Below are positions 9,786-15,852 of a DNA stretch of 15,852 nt, piece after piece (within the stretch, counting starts at the first letter, position 1; the number at the start of each line of letters is the position of its first letter). A program made the translations under genes and the position numbers. This DNA is from Euperipatoides rowelli (lineage: Eukaryota; Onychophora; Udeonychophora; Euonychophora; Peripatopsidae). The stretch lies in the NCBI GenBank assembly GCA_003024985.2, contig PXIH01S0016427.1; one strand, given 5' to 3'. The notes beneath the pieces are model-generated. The model searched no databases. It saw only the letters and a list, made by a program, of their open reading frames with translations, and was not told the DNA's origin.

Positions 9786-10207
9786 CACTACACAGAGGTG
9801 GAACTACATGGGTTTGGAGATGCCAGTGAATCTGGTTATGCTGCTGTGATATATTTGAGGACTTGGTCAATGCAACAGGAAATCAAAATCAGTCTATTGA
9901 TGGATAAATCAAAAGTAGCACCCTTAAAAAGCTTGTCTATACCCAAACTTGAACTCTGTGTCACACATATAGCAGCTAAACTGTACATTATTGTGTTGGT
10001 CTTATCACCCCACATTGTAAGTCATTGACCACATATGCTTAGTGTGACTCAACTATTGTCTTGACTTGGATTCGAACTCCAACATACAGATTAAAGGTTT
10101 TTGTGGCTAACCGGGTATCAGACATTCAAGACTTATAGCACCACATCATTGGTTTCATGTAATCTCATCGGATAACCCTGCTGACTGCAACAACTGATGA
10201 TCGAATA
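9786..10207 (+). pseudogene. BEL/Pao pol, RNase H domain, broken
   Basis: RNase H removes RNA from the RNA-DNA hybrid during replication. Frame 3 has ELHGFGDASESGYAAVIYLR (the first catalytic aspartate is in GDAS), then VAPLKSLSIPKLELC, both hallmark BEL/Pao blocks. Frame 2 (10043-10138) carries CDSTIVLTWIRTPT and FVANRVSDIQ, where the aspartate of CDS is another metal ligand. Frame 1 (from 10150) carries WFHVISSDNPADC, the usual W-x-V-x-S-x-x-N-P-A-D block. Two frame changes and stops at 10026-10028, 10040-10042 and 10136-10138 prevent translation. BEL/Pao rather than Gypsy is chosen because of the LHGF-DAS and VAPLK-x-L-S-I-P-x-LEL strings. Confidence 0.9.
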
Positions 10208-10797
10208 CAACCCCTTGATGTACTGCTCAAACACTACTCATCATGGACAAAATTGATAAAGGCCTTTGCTTACCTTCTTCGGTTTATAAGTGGTTGCTGC
10301 ATATCTCCGAGGGTGACGACACATTTATCATGCACTGAGTTGTACAATGCTACCATCACTATCTGTAGGATTGTACAGAAGCAACGTTTTGCGGATGACC
10401 TCAAACATTTAAGCACTAAGAAAAGTTGCAACACGAAGCTTCAGAGATTGGCACCCTTTTTGGAAGACCAGGGCATTATCAGAGTAGGAGGGAGACTGCA
10501 ACATGCCCAGTTGCCCACATAGGTTTCAAAGCCAAACAACCAATACTGTTGCCCAAGTCACATCACATGACAAACATCTTGATTGACTATTATCACTTAA
10601 AGCATTTACATGCTGGTCCCCAGTTGACACAATCTGTTTTGTGTCAGCAATTTTGGATTTTGAATGCTCGCAACCAAATTCGTCTTCCAATATTCAACTG
10701 CATAACATGTTTCCGCAACAAACCACAATCCATGACCCCATTCATGGGTGACCTGCCTGTGGGCAGAGTGACACAGGCATGTCCATTTTTATGAACT
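10208..10797 (+). pseudogene. BEL/Pao pol, integrase zinc-binding region, broken
   Basis: Frame 2 (10253-10522) carries a linker with LIKAFAYLLRF and FLEDQGIIRVGGRLQHA, the latter very typical of BEL/Pao. Near 10500 the reading passes to frame 1 (10426-10794) with QPILLPKSHHMTNILI. Next comes an H2C2 finger: YHLKHLHAGPQ supplies the histidines and CITC the cysteines, with FWILNARNQIR between. The segment ends MGDLPVGRVTQACPFL before a stop at 10792-10794, just upstream of the integrase core. The finger stabilises integrase multimers in working relatives. Apart from the frameshift the domain is nearly complete. Confidence 0.9.
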
Positions 10798-11285
10798 GGT
10801 ATGGACTATGCTGGTCCATTCTGAGTTAAACTCCACAAACTCAAACGCACCGAAGCCATTAAATGCTATTTTTGCATGTTCATCTGTTTCACAGACAAGG
10901 CTGTCCACATCAAAGCAGTCATGGATCTCACTTCTGAGGGGTTTGTGGGAGCTTTGACATGGTTTGTGTCACGCCGAGGTTTGTGTTCAGATCTGTATTC
11001 GGATTGTGGGACCACCTTTATTGGTGCTGCCTCCCAGCTACGGTGCACCTTCCAGGCTTTCTTTGTTCGGAAAGAACGCCAGACAGCCATCTTACAGTTC
11101 ACCAATCGAGCCCCAATAACTTTCTACTTTCTACCACCAACCGCACCCCACATGGGGCGGGGTTGTGGGAGAACACAGTTAAGAGTGCCAAACAGGATTT
11201 GACCTGAGCCCTGGGACAATACGTCCTCACTTTGGAGGAGTTCATCACTCTCATCGTCAAGGTCGAAACCATGCTAAACTCATGA
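10798..11285 (+). pseudogene. BEL/Pao pol, integrase catalytic core, broken
   Basis: The DDE core joins element DNA to the target. Frame 1 has GMDYAGPF with the first catalytic aspartate, then a stop at 10822-10824. FTDKAVHIKAVMDLTSEGFV follows, then YSDCGTTFIGA with the second aspartate. Frame then passes to frame 3 for PHGAGLWENTVKSAK-type sequence, where the glutamate of WEN is the third catalytic residue, followed by LGQYVLTLEEFITLIVKVE. Frame-3 stops at 11205-11207 and 11283-11285 sit where BEL/Pao proteins usually have arginine, consistent with CGA to TGA changes. All three catalytic residues can be seen, but not in one frame. Confidence 0.9.
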
Positions 11286-11748
11286 CCATTGTCAAGTGAC
11301 CCCAATGATTTGGAAGCAGGTCATTTCCTTATTGGAACTTCACTTGTGTCCATCCCATAACCAGAGAAAGGATCCACTCCCCTCAATCGATTGACTCGCT
11401 GGCAGACTGTTGAAGCCTTTTCACAACTTATCTGGCACAGGTGGCAGCGGGAATAGTTTCATACATTGCAACAAAAGGGGAAATGGACTCGTACTTCAGC
11501 CAATCTTCACCTAGGAGATTTGGTCCTCGTATACGATCATCGGATGGCACCCTTACATTGGCCACAATGACAGATCATAGCTCTGTCCCCGGTCAAGATG
11601 GGGTAGTTGGATATAGTAATGGTACACACTGTATCAGGATCCTTGAAACACCTGTAGTGAAAGTGTTTCTGCTTCCACACACCTGAGTGGCTTTCCACAC
11701 CAATGAGGCACAAGGTTGTTGGCCCAGTTGGTCCAACAGCGGCCGGTA
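11286..11748 (+). pseudogene. BEL/Pao pol, DUF5641-like C-terminal domain, broken
   Basis: Frame 3 carries DLEAGHFLIGTSLVSIP, LNRLTRWQTVEAFSQLIW, LQQKGKW and ANLHLGDLVLVYD. This is the order of the C-terminal domain (DUF5641) after the integrase in BEL/Pao proteins; its role is not well defined. In-frame stops lie at 11358-11360, 11454-11456 and 11568-11570. From about 11586 the match continues in frame 2 with PGQDGVVGYSNGTHCIR and VVKVFLLPHT, ending in a stop at 11684-11686. The remaining 60 nt are a non-coding or frame-lost tail up to the possible LTR start. Confidence 0.8.
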
Positions 11749-12512
11749 TGTTTAGTAGCAACTGAATAAATTCAGTAGTTAATATTAAAAGCTTATCTGG
11801 AAATAGATAGCAAATTTGCTAAGTGAATTCTTGCATCCTAGATCACCCCCTTCCGAGGTTTGACCCAGCAGAGTTTTGTTTCATTCCAATATTTTAGTTG
11901 CCCTCTTGACTCGCCTAGAGCAATGACCTTTGGTTTCCTTTGTTCTAATCCAAATCAGCGAATTGAAACGCACAATAATTGGATTGATATTTTATTGCAT
12001 CAACTGCCTTCTTCACCTTGTTAAAAGTGTTAATAACTGGATTTATTGTAGTATTGTGATTTATGTTAGCCTGATTATTTCCATCTTAACGCTACCTCTG
12101 AGTATTTGAATTTATTATTATATAACATTTGACAGTAGTCAAGAATCAATTTTTATTTGCAACTATTTATAAGAAAAGTTTGATTACATCTTATCATTGG
12201 ATAAATTATATTAATATCACAATTTCCCTCAGCAAGACTGAACATTTTTTCCTTTAAATTCATATCAGCTGATATCATTCGTTTAATCTTTTAGGAAATC
12301 AATAAATTATAATCCTTTCAATATTAATTATTGTGGATATGTTTAGCTTGCTTATTATTTATATTTTTTAATTATTGAAATTTTCCACATTAATAGCAAA
12401 CAATGTGTAAATAATTTTATTAATCTGATTTTAAACAATAAACAACCTTGCAATATATTATTAATCATGTTGGATGGATTATTAACACTTTATATGAACT
12501 ATTAATTTAACA
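11749..12512 (+). repeat. candidate LTR region (BEL/Pao 3' LTR and/or copia 5' LTR)
   Basis: This non-coding stretch lies between the BEL/Pao pol end and the copia primer-binding site. It starts TGTTTAGTAGC after GCGGCCGGTA and ends TTTAACA at 12506-12512, directly before TGGCAGCAGAG. AATAAA occurs at 12437-12442, 70 nt before the end, as expected for an LTR. A second possible start is TGTTAAAAG at 12019, which forms an exact 7-bp terminal inverted repeat (TGTTAAA/TTTAACA) with the end. Either one BEL/Pao LTR fills the interval or a copia 5' LTR of about 494 bp is set into it. No partner LTR is in the window. Confidence 0.4.
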
Positions 12513-12533
12513 TGGCAGCAGAGCGTGGTTTCA
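12513..12533 (+). promoter_or_regulatory. primer-binding site resembling initiator tRNA-Met
   Basis: TGGCAGCAGAGCGTGGTTTC follows the LTR-like TTTAACA end immediately. It agrees at about 17 of 21 positions with the complement of the animal initiator methionine tRNA 3' end as I recall it, including TGG and AGCAGAG and the TGGTTTC block. Ty1/copia elements commonly use this tRNA to prime minus-strand DNA. It is followed within 100 nt by copia protease sequence, which supports the copia assignment. Confidence 0.6.
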
Positions 12534-12579
12534 CCTGAAGCAGAGTACAATTCAATATTAAACAAGTGAAGCAACAATG

Positions 12580-12970
12580 GCATGATGGATACTGGATTTG
12601 TGCACAAGTTCACACATGACCAATGATAGTGAAAGGATATACTATTATGATAGCAAATGAAAAATTGATAAATGAACAAGTAAAGAAAAACATAATATTG
12701 AAACTGATTAGAGATGGCGATACTATTGTTCAGACCAGGACCCCCTTCCCAGCTATATATATATAGATGGGAAGGGGGTCCTGGTTCAGACAATGAGACT
12801 GAATAATGTACTTTATGTGCCTGAGCTAATAGGAAACATAACATCAATAGACAAATTGACGGAGAGGGATACTCGACAGAATTTGAAAAACAGAAATGCA
12901 TGTTAAGGAAAACAGCAAATAATACAATAGTAACAAATCTTATAGGAGGATACTATATAATAAATCTAAT
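12580..12970 (+). pseudogene. copia protease-region remnant, broken
   Basis: An aspartic-protease region of copia type. MMDTGF in frame 3 at about 12582-12599 supplies the active-site D-T/S-G, and HMTNDSERIY follows in frame 1. Frame 2 then gives YTIMIANEKLI and ends in DGDTIVQ at 12733. A 56-bp insertion plus duplication interrupts here. The match resumes in frame 1 with LNNVLYVPELIGNITSIDKL, the block found between copia protease and the integrase zinc finger. A stop at 12904-12906 and another frame change follow, with RKTANNTIV. The integrase that should come next is deleted. The minus-strand frame at 12482-12901 is a shadow. Confidence 0.75.
12728..12791. mobile_element. 48-bp palindromic micro-element with 8-bp target duplication
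   Basis: GTTCAGAC occurs at 12728-12735 and again at 12784-12791. Between them lie 48 bp (12736-12783) that are almost perfectly self-complementary: CAGGACCCCCTTCCC at the left end and GGGAAGGGGGTCCTG at the right, with an alternating TA centre. Of the 24 base pairs only one (12752 against 12767) fails. An 8-bp duplication and CAGG ends are reminiscent of hAT-type (or P-type) DNA transposons, so this is best read as a minimal non-autonomous insertion. The 56 extra bases account exactly for the frame change between the flanking copia segments. I know of no named family this small. Confidence 0.7.
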
Positions 12971-12992
12971 TTAGAAAAAGATAGAGCAGAGA

Positions 12993-13373
12993 ATGTTACT
13001 GAATTGTAGCAATTATGAAAATAAAGTGGGAAGGCGAATACCATCGAATATCAATGAACCAGAAGACTGGCCACAGGTGGATAAACTACCCACGCTAGAA
13101 AGAGAAGCTTGGATAAACACAATGCATGAAAAAATGGCAACTCTGGAGAAGGTGAAGGTATGGAGTATAATTGATAAACAAAAGACTATCAAATTAGTCA
13201 AAGATATGAAATTAGAAGAAAGCAAAGGAAGTATAACTCCAATGACAACCGATTTCAACAGATCCAAACCAGAAGAAAACAGCAAAACATTAAACAATAA
13301 TCATAGATACCAGCAAATAATTGGATCACTCATGTACTTGAGCTTAGTGACCTGACCCAATATATCAATAAGT
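12993..13373 (+). pseudogene. copia RT edges joined by an internal deletion
   Basis: Frame 3. The first part carries NEPEDWPQVDKLP, EAWINTMHEKMATLEK and VWSIID, matching the start of copia RT (EP..., W..AM..E...L, W.L/I). At about 13185 it jumps in the same frame to VKDMKLEESKGSITPMTTDF, then YQQIIGSLMYLSLVT and PNIS, which belong just after the RT core. The whole catalytic RT, including the YVDD region, is therefore missing through an in-frame deletion. A TGA at 13353-13355 sits between LVT and PN, where relatives read T-R-P-(D/N), so it looks like CGA to TGA. The minus-strand frame at 13013-13297 is a shadow. Confidence 0.85.
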
Positions 13374-13920
13374 GTGAACATTCTTTGTAGATCTGTGGCC
13401 AAACCAACTAAAGCACATAGGGAGGCATGCAAGAAAGTTGTCAAATACCTGAGATACACCACGGATTATAAATTATGCCTAGATAATGGATTAAGTAATG
13501 AATTAAAAGCATATTGTGATGCTGACTGGGGGGGGGGGGACTTGAAGGACAGAAAATCCACATCAGGAGCAGTTTACATGATAGGTAACAGTGTCATAGG
13601 GTGAAACACTAAAAAATGCTGTGTGTCACTCTCTACTGCAGAATCAGAATATATAGCTTTATCTAATGCAGTCAAAGAAATCATATGGTTAATAGAACTA
13701 GTGAAAGATTTACAACTAGAAACTAAACTTCCAATAAATATTATGTGTGATAATCAGAGTTGCATAGCTCTGGCTGAAGGAGAAGGAAATAGCAGTAGAA
13801 CTAAGCACATAGATAAGGGGCCATTACACCCGAGAACAAGACAGTTAAATCAGGAAAAGTGAAGCTACAGTTTTGCACGACCGAGATGTTACTGATACAT
13901 TTACAAAACAATAAAGTTAG
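13374..13920 (+). pseudogene. copia RNase H, broken
   Basis: Frame 3 continues with AHREACKKVVKYLRYTTDYK, then YCDADW (catalytic D), DRKSTSGAVYMIG, SLSTAESEYIALS (catalytic E), MCDNQSCIALA (catalytic D) and RTKHID, all in copia order. A TGA at 13602-13604 lies in IG-stop-NTKKC where the family usually has tryptophan (I-x-W-x-S-K-K), so it looks like TGG to TGA. After 13862 the C-terminus is scrambled over two more frames: VKSGKVKLQF-type sequence, then DVTDTFTKQ, the usual T-D-x-F-T-K block near the end. A G12 run replaces the usual W-A-G-D context. This is the best-preserved domain in the window but it is not functional. Confidence 0.9.
13528..13539 (+). repeat. G12 homopolymer inside copia RNase H
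   Basis: Twelve G bases directly after GACT encode W-G-G-G before D, in the catalytic DADW region. Relatives have W-A-G-D or similar, so the run looks like a homopolymer expansion or conversion that kept the frame. Its true length may be uncertain for sequencing reasons. Confidence 0.85.
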
Positions 13921-13977
13921 ATTTGTTAACAATTGTGATAGAGTTATAGATATTAAGGAATTGTGAACTGTGATTAC

Positions 13978-14040
13978 ATTATGGGGGAATGTAAAAAAAA
14001 GGAAATAATGGGTGACATTTCAGGGAGAATGTTAAAAATG
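13978..14040 (+). promoter_or_regulatory. copia polypurine tract and possible 3' LTR start
   Basis: Two purine-rich strings followed by TGT occur after the RNase H end: ATGGGGGAATGT at 13981-13992 and CAGGGAGAATGTTAAAA at 14021-14037. The second fits better, because TGTTAAAAATG at 14030 begins like the TGTTAAAAG at 12019 proposed for the 5' LTR. Beyond about ten bases the two stretches do not align, so they cannot be a recent LTR pair. Confidence 0.45.
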
Positions 14041-14650
14041 TAAAATGACACTGAATTGAATATTTTGTTTTGTTATAGAGAGAGGATGTTTTAGAAGAAT
14101 TTGAGAATACTGTATTATGTATAGAGTTATGCCTAAAAACATGGCATCAGACTAAATGGAGTTCTGTAGTTAGTAATGCAGACAAGGTTGAATCACGCCA
14201 GGTATCATGACCAACAGAAGTGTCTAAATACTACAAATATACCCCTTTCAACCGCGTTTTTGACATCTGTGCATATATTTTCGTCATTACGGAAGTGCTA
14301 GCAAAAGTCTCGAAATCGATAAAAAAAAAAAGGATTATTTCACCTGGCCTTCATCATCATAGGGTTGGGGCATAGTGAGTTTAATACGTAGTTGGAGTTA
14401 GGGTTCAGGGTTGTGGTAAGGTTAGGCCTGTAAAGAACAAATTAACTTGACTAAAAATATTTAATTTCTATCTCCAGTATTTAACCTCTGATGTGACCAA
14501 CAGGTTTTTCTTTTTTCTTCTGTGTGAAGTGTGATAGTAAATATAGCAAGGCTTAGTGTGCGGCTGTGATATTAAGAAAGTAAATTCTTTGTGGAAAAAA
14601 TGGTATTAGTTATAAATTACTGATGCTTAGTGTACTTCAGGCACGGTTAC
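14030..14650. other. non-coding; possible copia 3' LTR followed by repeat-derived DNA
   Basis: No coding region is seen. The first roughly 240 bp may be what is left of a copia 3' LTR, but its end could not be set. From 14340 on there are degenerate TTAGGG-like strings (GGAGTTAGGGTTCAGGGTTG and TAAGGTTAGG). The segment starting GTTGGAGTTAGGGT at 14391 is an inverted match of 15070-15088. Confidence 0.5.
14391..14409 (-). repeat. inverted partner of the 15070 repeat
   Basis: GTTGGAGTTAGGGTTCAGG here is the reverse complement of 15070-15088 with one difference. The similarity weakens but seems to extend leftward through TTAATACG and CTCACTA-like strings on the complementary strand. It may be a third, inverted copy of the unit found at 14976 and 15092. 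Confidence 0.6.
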
Positions 14651-14716
14651 AGTTTATGGTTCCCCCTTTCCAAAGTGGCCGCCAAATCCAGACTTAAATT
14701 AGTGATAATTAGCAGA
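14651..14716 (+). repeat. terminal repeat copy A (partners near 15660-15723 and 15786)
   Basis: It starts AGTTTATGGTTCCCCCTTT (14651-14669), which is an exact 19-bp inverted match of 15705-15723. It continues with TGGCCGCCAAATCCAGAC, which matches the reverse complement of 15680-15700 with few changes. The segment CCAAAGTGGCCGCC to AATTAGCAGA (14670-14716) also aligns in the same orientation with 15786-15830. This behaves like the end of a short dispersed repeat family. Confidence 0.75.
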
Positions 14717-14827
14717 AGCATTCTTAATTTCAAAATATTGAATTACCACATTTTTTTTTTTTTTTCAGTAATTCATTATTTTTTAAATTAGGAATGAATC
14801 TATTAATTATCACTAATTTACGTCTGG
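14688..14827. repeat. 140-bp fold-back (imperfect palindrome) with T15 centre
   Basis: The left arm (14688-14746) and right arm (14768-14827) are reverse complements over about 59 positions, with roughly eight mismatches and one gap. The outer 24 bp (CCAGAC(T/G)TAAATTAGTG...) differ at one base. The 21-nt spacer contains T15 at 14751-14765 and ends in CAG. This could be a fold-back MITE-type element, and a transcript would form a long hairpin. The 66-codon minus-strand frame here includes an undetermined base and is not a gene. Confidence 0.8.
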
Positions 14828-14871
14828 TATTATAAAAATATTGCAACAACATACTAAAATCAAAACGAACA

Positions 14872-14872
14872 N
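14872..14872. other. undetermined base (n)
   Basis: The only ambiguous base in the window, next to a T run. It reflects a local sequencing or assembly uncertainty. Confidence 1.
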
Positions 14873-14975
14873 TTTTTTGGCCAAGTAGAGTAGCTGTAGC
14901 ACTGCTAGTTTTATAAAGTAGCTTCCCCAACCCTGATTATTAACAATAACTTTGACCCTAAACCCTAAATGTAAC

Positions 14976-15031
14976 GTGTGAAACCGACTAAGCTATTGGC
15001 CTGATACACAAAATGTGTAATAATCGATTTT
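14976..15031 (+). repeat. 56-bp direct repeat, unit 1
   Basis: GTGTGAAACCGACTAAGC through ATAATCGATTTT matches 15092-15147 with three differences in 56, at a spacing of 116 bp. Each unit holds ACACAAAATGTGT, a small self-complementary stem, and ATCGAT. The flanks upstream (ACCCTAAA against ACCCTAACTCC) are also similar, so the true unit may be nearer 100 bp. Confidence 0.9.
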
Positions 15032-15091
15032 GTAATAGTTTGAATATTTCATTACATAACTTACTTTAACCTGTACCCTAACTCCAACAAT

Positions 15092-15147
15092 GTGTGAAAT
15101 CGACTAAACTATTGGCCGGATACACAAAATGTGTAATAATCGATTTT
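15092..15147 (+). repeat. 56-bp direct repeat, unit 2
   Basis: Second copy of the unit at 14976, with T for C at position 9, A for G at position 17 and G for T at position 27. Immediately upstream lies CCTGTACCCTAACTCCAAC (15070-15088), whose inverted match is at 14391-14409. Confidence 0.9.
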
Positions 15148-15381
15148 AGAATATAACAACCATATAACAAAGTAAACGTACACAGTCAGTTTCTCAAAAT
15201 CTAAAACAATGCCAAAAGATGTCTAATTAATAAAAATAAAAAAATAATATTTTATTGTTGACATTCTTGAAAAAAACCCAGAAATGAATTAGAAGCTAGT
15301 ACCAGCAAAACTACCGATCAAGAAATTAAAGATCCTACACGGGAAGAACTTGAGAAGAACTGAATTATTAAACGTAATTAA
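15148..15381. other. non-coding AT-rich stretch
   Basis: No gene, repeat or signal was recognised. There are short A-rich and T-rich runs. Confidence 0.5.
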
Positions 15382-15471
15382 AATTTCATACTAGCCTAAA
15401 CAAAAATCCACCAAATAATGAATAAAAATTCCATACTAACCTAAAGATAAACCCACCAAATAATGAAATAA
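15382..15471 (+). repeat. 45-bp tandem pair
   Basis: Two units of 45 bp (15382-15426 and 15427-15471) share CATACTA(G/A)CCTAAA and CCACCAAATAATGAA with several differences in between. I see no convincing third unit. A minisatellite-like duplication. Confidence 0.8.
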
Positions 15472-15549
15472 ACTATCATAAAAAGAAAATGTAACCTTAC
15501 CCCAACAACAACCATATTTACAAAATCTTAAAGAATAAATAAAATCTAC

Positions 15550-15578
15550 ACTTACCATAAAACTTGAAAATCCGCCAT
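15550..15578 (-). other. possible splice donor after an ATG (minus strand)
   Basis: On the minus strand ATGGCGGATTTTCAAG begins at 15578, and GGTAAGTG, a good 5' splice donor, lies at 15556-15549. Above it (15590-15608, minus strand) is a pyrimidine run. This could be a tiny exon or first coding exon, but it sits in repeat-rich DNA, the coding part would be only 23 nt, and nothing else supports a gene. Confidence 0.12.
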
Positions 15579-15659
15579 CTAGCTCGTTGAAAAAAAAAAA
15601 GAAGTAAAATATGCAATACACCTTCTATAAAAACCCACGCATGCTCTCAAAATCAACAA

Positions 15660-15723
15660 ATCATTCAATTCTCGATAATTTGTCTAGATTTGGCAGCCAA
15701 TAAAAAAGGGGGAACCATAAACT
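15660..15723 (-). repeat. terminal repeat copy C, inverted
   Basis: Read on the minus strand this gives AGTTTATGGTTCCCCCTTT (exact match to copy A at 14651), then TTGGCTGCCAAATCTAGACA and a diverged AATTATCGAGAATT part. It lies 62 bp from copy B in the opposite orientation, so the two form a head-to-head pair. Confidence 0.75.
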
Positions 15724-15785
15724 AGAATCTAGCCTACTTCAGATTTATTGCAGAAAATTGGGCATTACTTTACTTTACGTGCCCC

Positions 15786-15852
15786 CCAAGATAGCCGCCA
15801 GCCAGATGTAAATTACCGATAATTAGCAGACACTTTTCTAATATCCGTAATA
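15786..15852 (+). repeat. terminal repeat copy B, cut by the window end
   Basis: CCAAGATAGCCGCCA (15786-15800), then CCAGATGTAAATTAC and GATAATTAGCAGA, align with 14670-14716 in the same orientation with a 3-nt gap. The following CTTTTCTAATATCCG resembles the next part of the fold-back left arm. The element continues beyond the window. Confidence 0.7.

Larger units (their letters stand above)
9786..11748 (+). mobile_element. BEL/Pao LTR retrotransposon, 3' part of internal region
   Basis: Domains follow the BEL/Pao order: RNase H, integrase zinc finger, integrase core, DUF5641-like C-terminus. Gag, protease and RT are missing upstream. The sequence drops into unreadable AT-rich DNA above 9786, so the copy is 5' truncated or decayed there. 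GC content is visibly higher than in the flanking DNA, which marks it as foreign to its surroundings. The downstream limit is the TGTTTAGTAGC at 11749, a possible LTR start. Confidence 0.85.
12513..14029 (+). mobile_element. collapsed Ty1/copia LTR retrotransposon
   Basis: The order is primer-binding site, protease remnant, N-terminal edge of RT, RNase H and polypurine tract, which is the copia arrangement. Gag, the integrase and the RT core are missing, so about 1.5 kb remains where intact elements have 4 to 5 kb of internal sequence. The 3' part stays in one frame with only two stops, so the element is younger or less decayed than the neighbouring BEL/Pao remnant. A small palindromic insertion interrupts its protease part. 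Confidence 0.8.

Noticed and set aside
11099-11761. Minus-strand open frames opposite the BEL/Pao integrase and C-terminal domain
   Set aside because: Antisense shadows of clearly recognised pol sequence.
12482-12901. 139-codon minus-strand open frame, the longest after the LINE pieces
   Set aside because: It lies antisense to the copia primer site and protease region and spans the palindrome. It is a shadow frame.
13013-13297. 94-codon minus-strand open frame with hydrophobic stretches
   Set aside because: Antisense shadow of the copia RT-edge fragment.
14391-14450. Interstitial telomere array
   Set aside because: The TTAGGG-like strings are few, irregular and part of a dispersed inverted repeat.
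14730-14930. 66-codon minus-strand open frame
   Set aside because: It crosses the fold-back, a T15 run and an undetermined base, and is low complexity.
1-15852. Defence system, CRISPR array, operon or tRNA/rRNA genes
   Set aside because: No regularly spaced repeats, no linked intact frames and no recognisable structural RNA were found. The content is that of animal retrotransposon remnants.

Overview
This window looks like intergenic or intronic DNA from an animal genome, most likely a non-insect, perhaps marine, invertebrate. That placement is an inference. It rests on AT-rich sequence, the absence of any intact gene, and the co-occurrence of CR1/jockey-like and L1/Tx1-like LINEs with BEL/Pao and Ty1/copia LTR retrotransposons. 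Degenerate TTAGGG-like strings near 14400 are compatible with a non-insect animal. I found no host protein-coding gene, tRNA, rRNA, CRISPR array or prokaryotic signal. Almost everything recognisable is dead mobile-element sequence.

Layout. (1) 1-3396 is AT-rich and non-coding. It holds a diverged direct repeat of about 215 bp, with copies at 277 and 1275. It also holds a GC-richer island at about 2264-2705 that may be a minus-strand LTR, and a C13 tract. (2) 3397-4012 is a remnant of a CR1/L2/jockey-type LINE in which the end of the endonuclease is joined directly to the C-terminal end of the RT. (3) About 3991-8355 is a nearly full-length but heavily mutated L1/Tx1-type LINE on the + strand. 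ORF1 has two zinc knuckles. ORF2 has endonuclease, reverse transcriptase and a C-terminal CCHC-like region. It ends in AATAAA, a small hairpin and A10. (4) 8356-9785 shows nothing coding. (5) 9786-11686 is the 3' part of a BEL/Pao pol: RNase H, integrase zinc finger, integrase core and DUF5641-like C-terminus. An LTR-like stretch follows, up to 12512. (6) 12513-14029 is a collapsed Ty1/copia element: primer-binding site, protease remnant, first residues of RT, RNase H and polypurine tract. A 48-bp near-perfect palindrome with 8-bp target duplications interrupts its protease region. (7) 14030-15852 is non-coding and dense in repeats: a 140-bp fold-back, three copies of one terminal sequence in both orientations, a 56-bp direct repeat and a 45-bp tandem pair.

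These pieces do not work together as a system. Each reading frame is broken by several stops and frameshifts, so none should make a working protein. The most distinctive objects are the tiny palindromic insertion at 12736-12783, whose removal brings the two flanking copia segments into one frame, and the fold-back family at 14651-15852.
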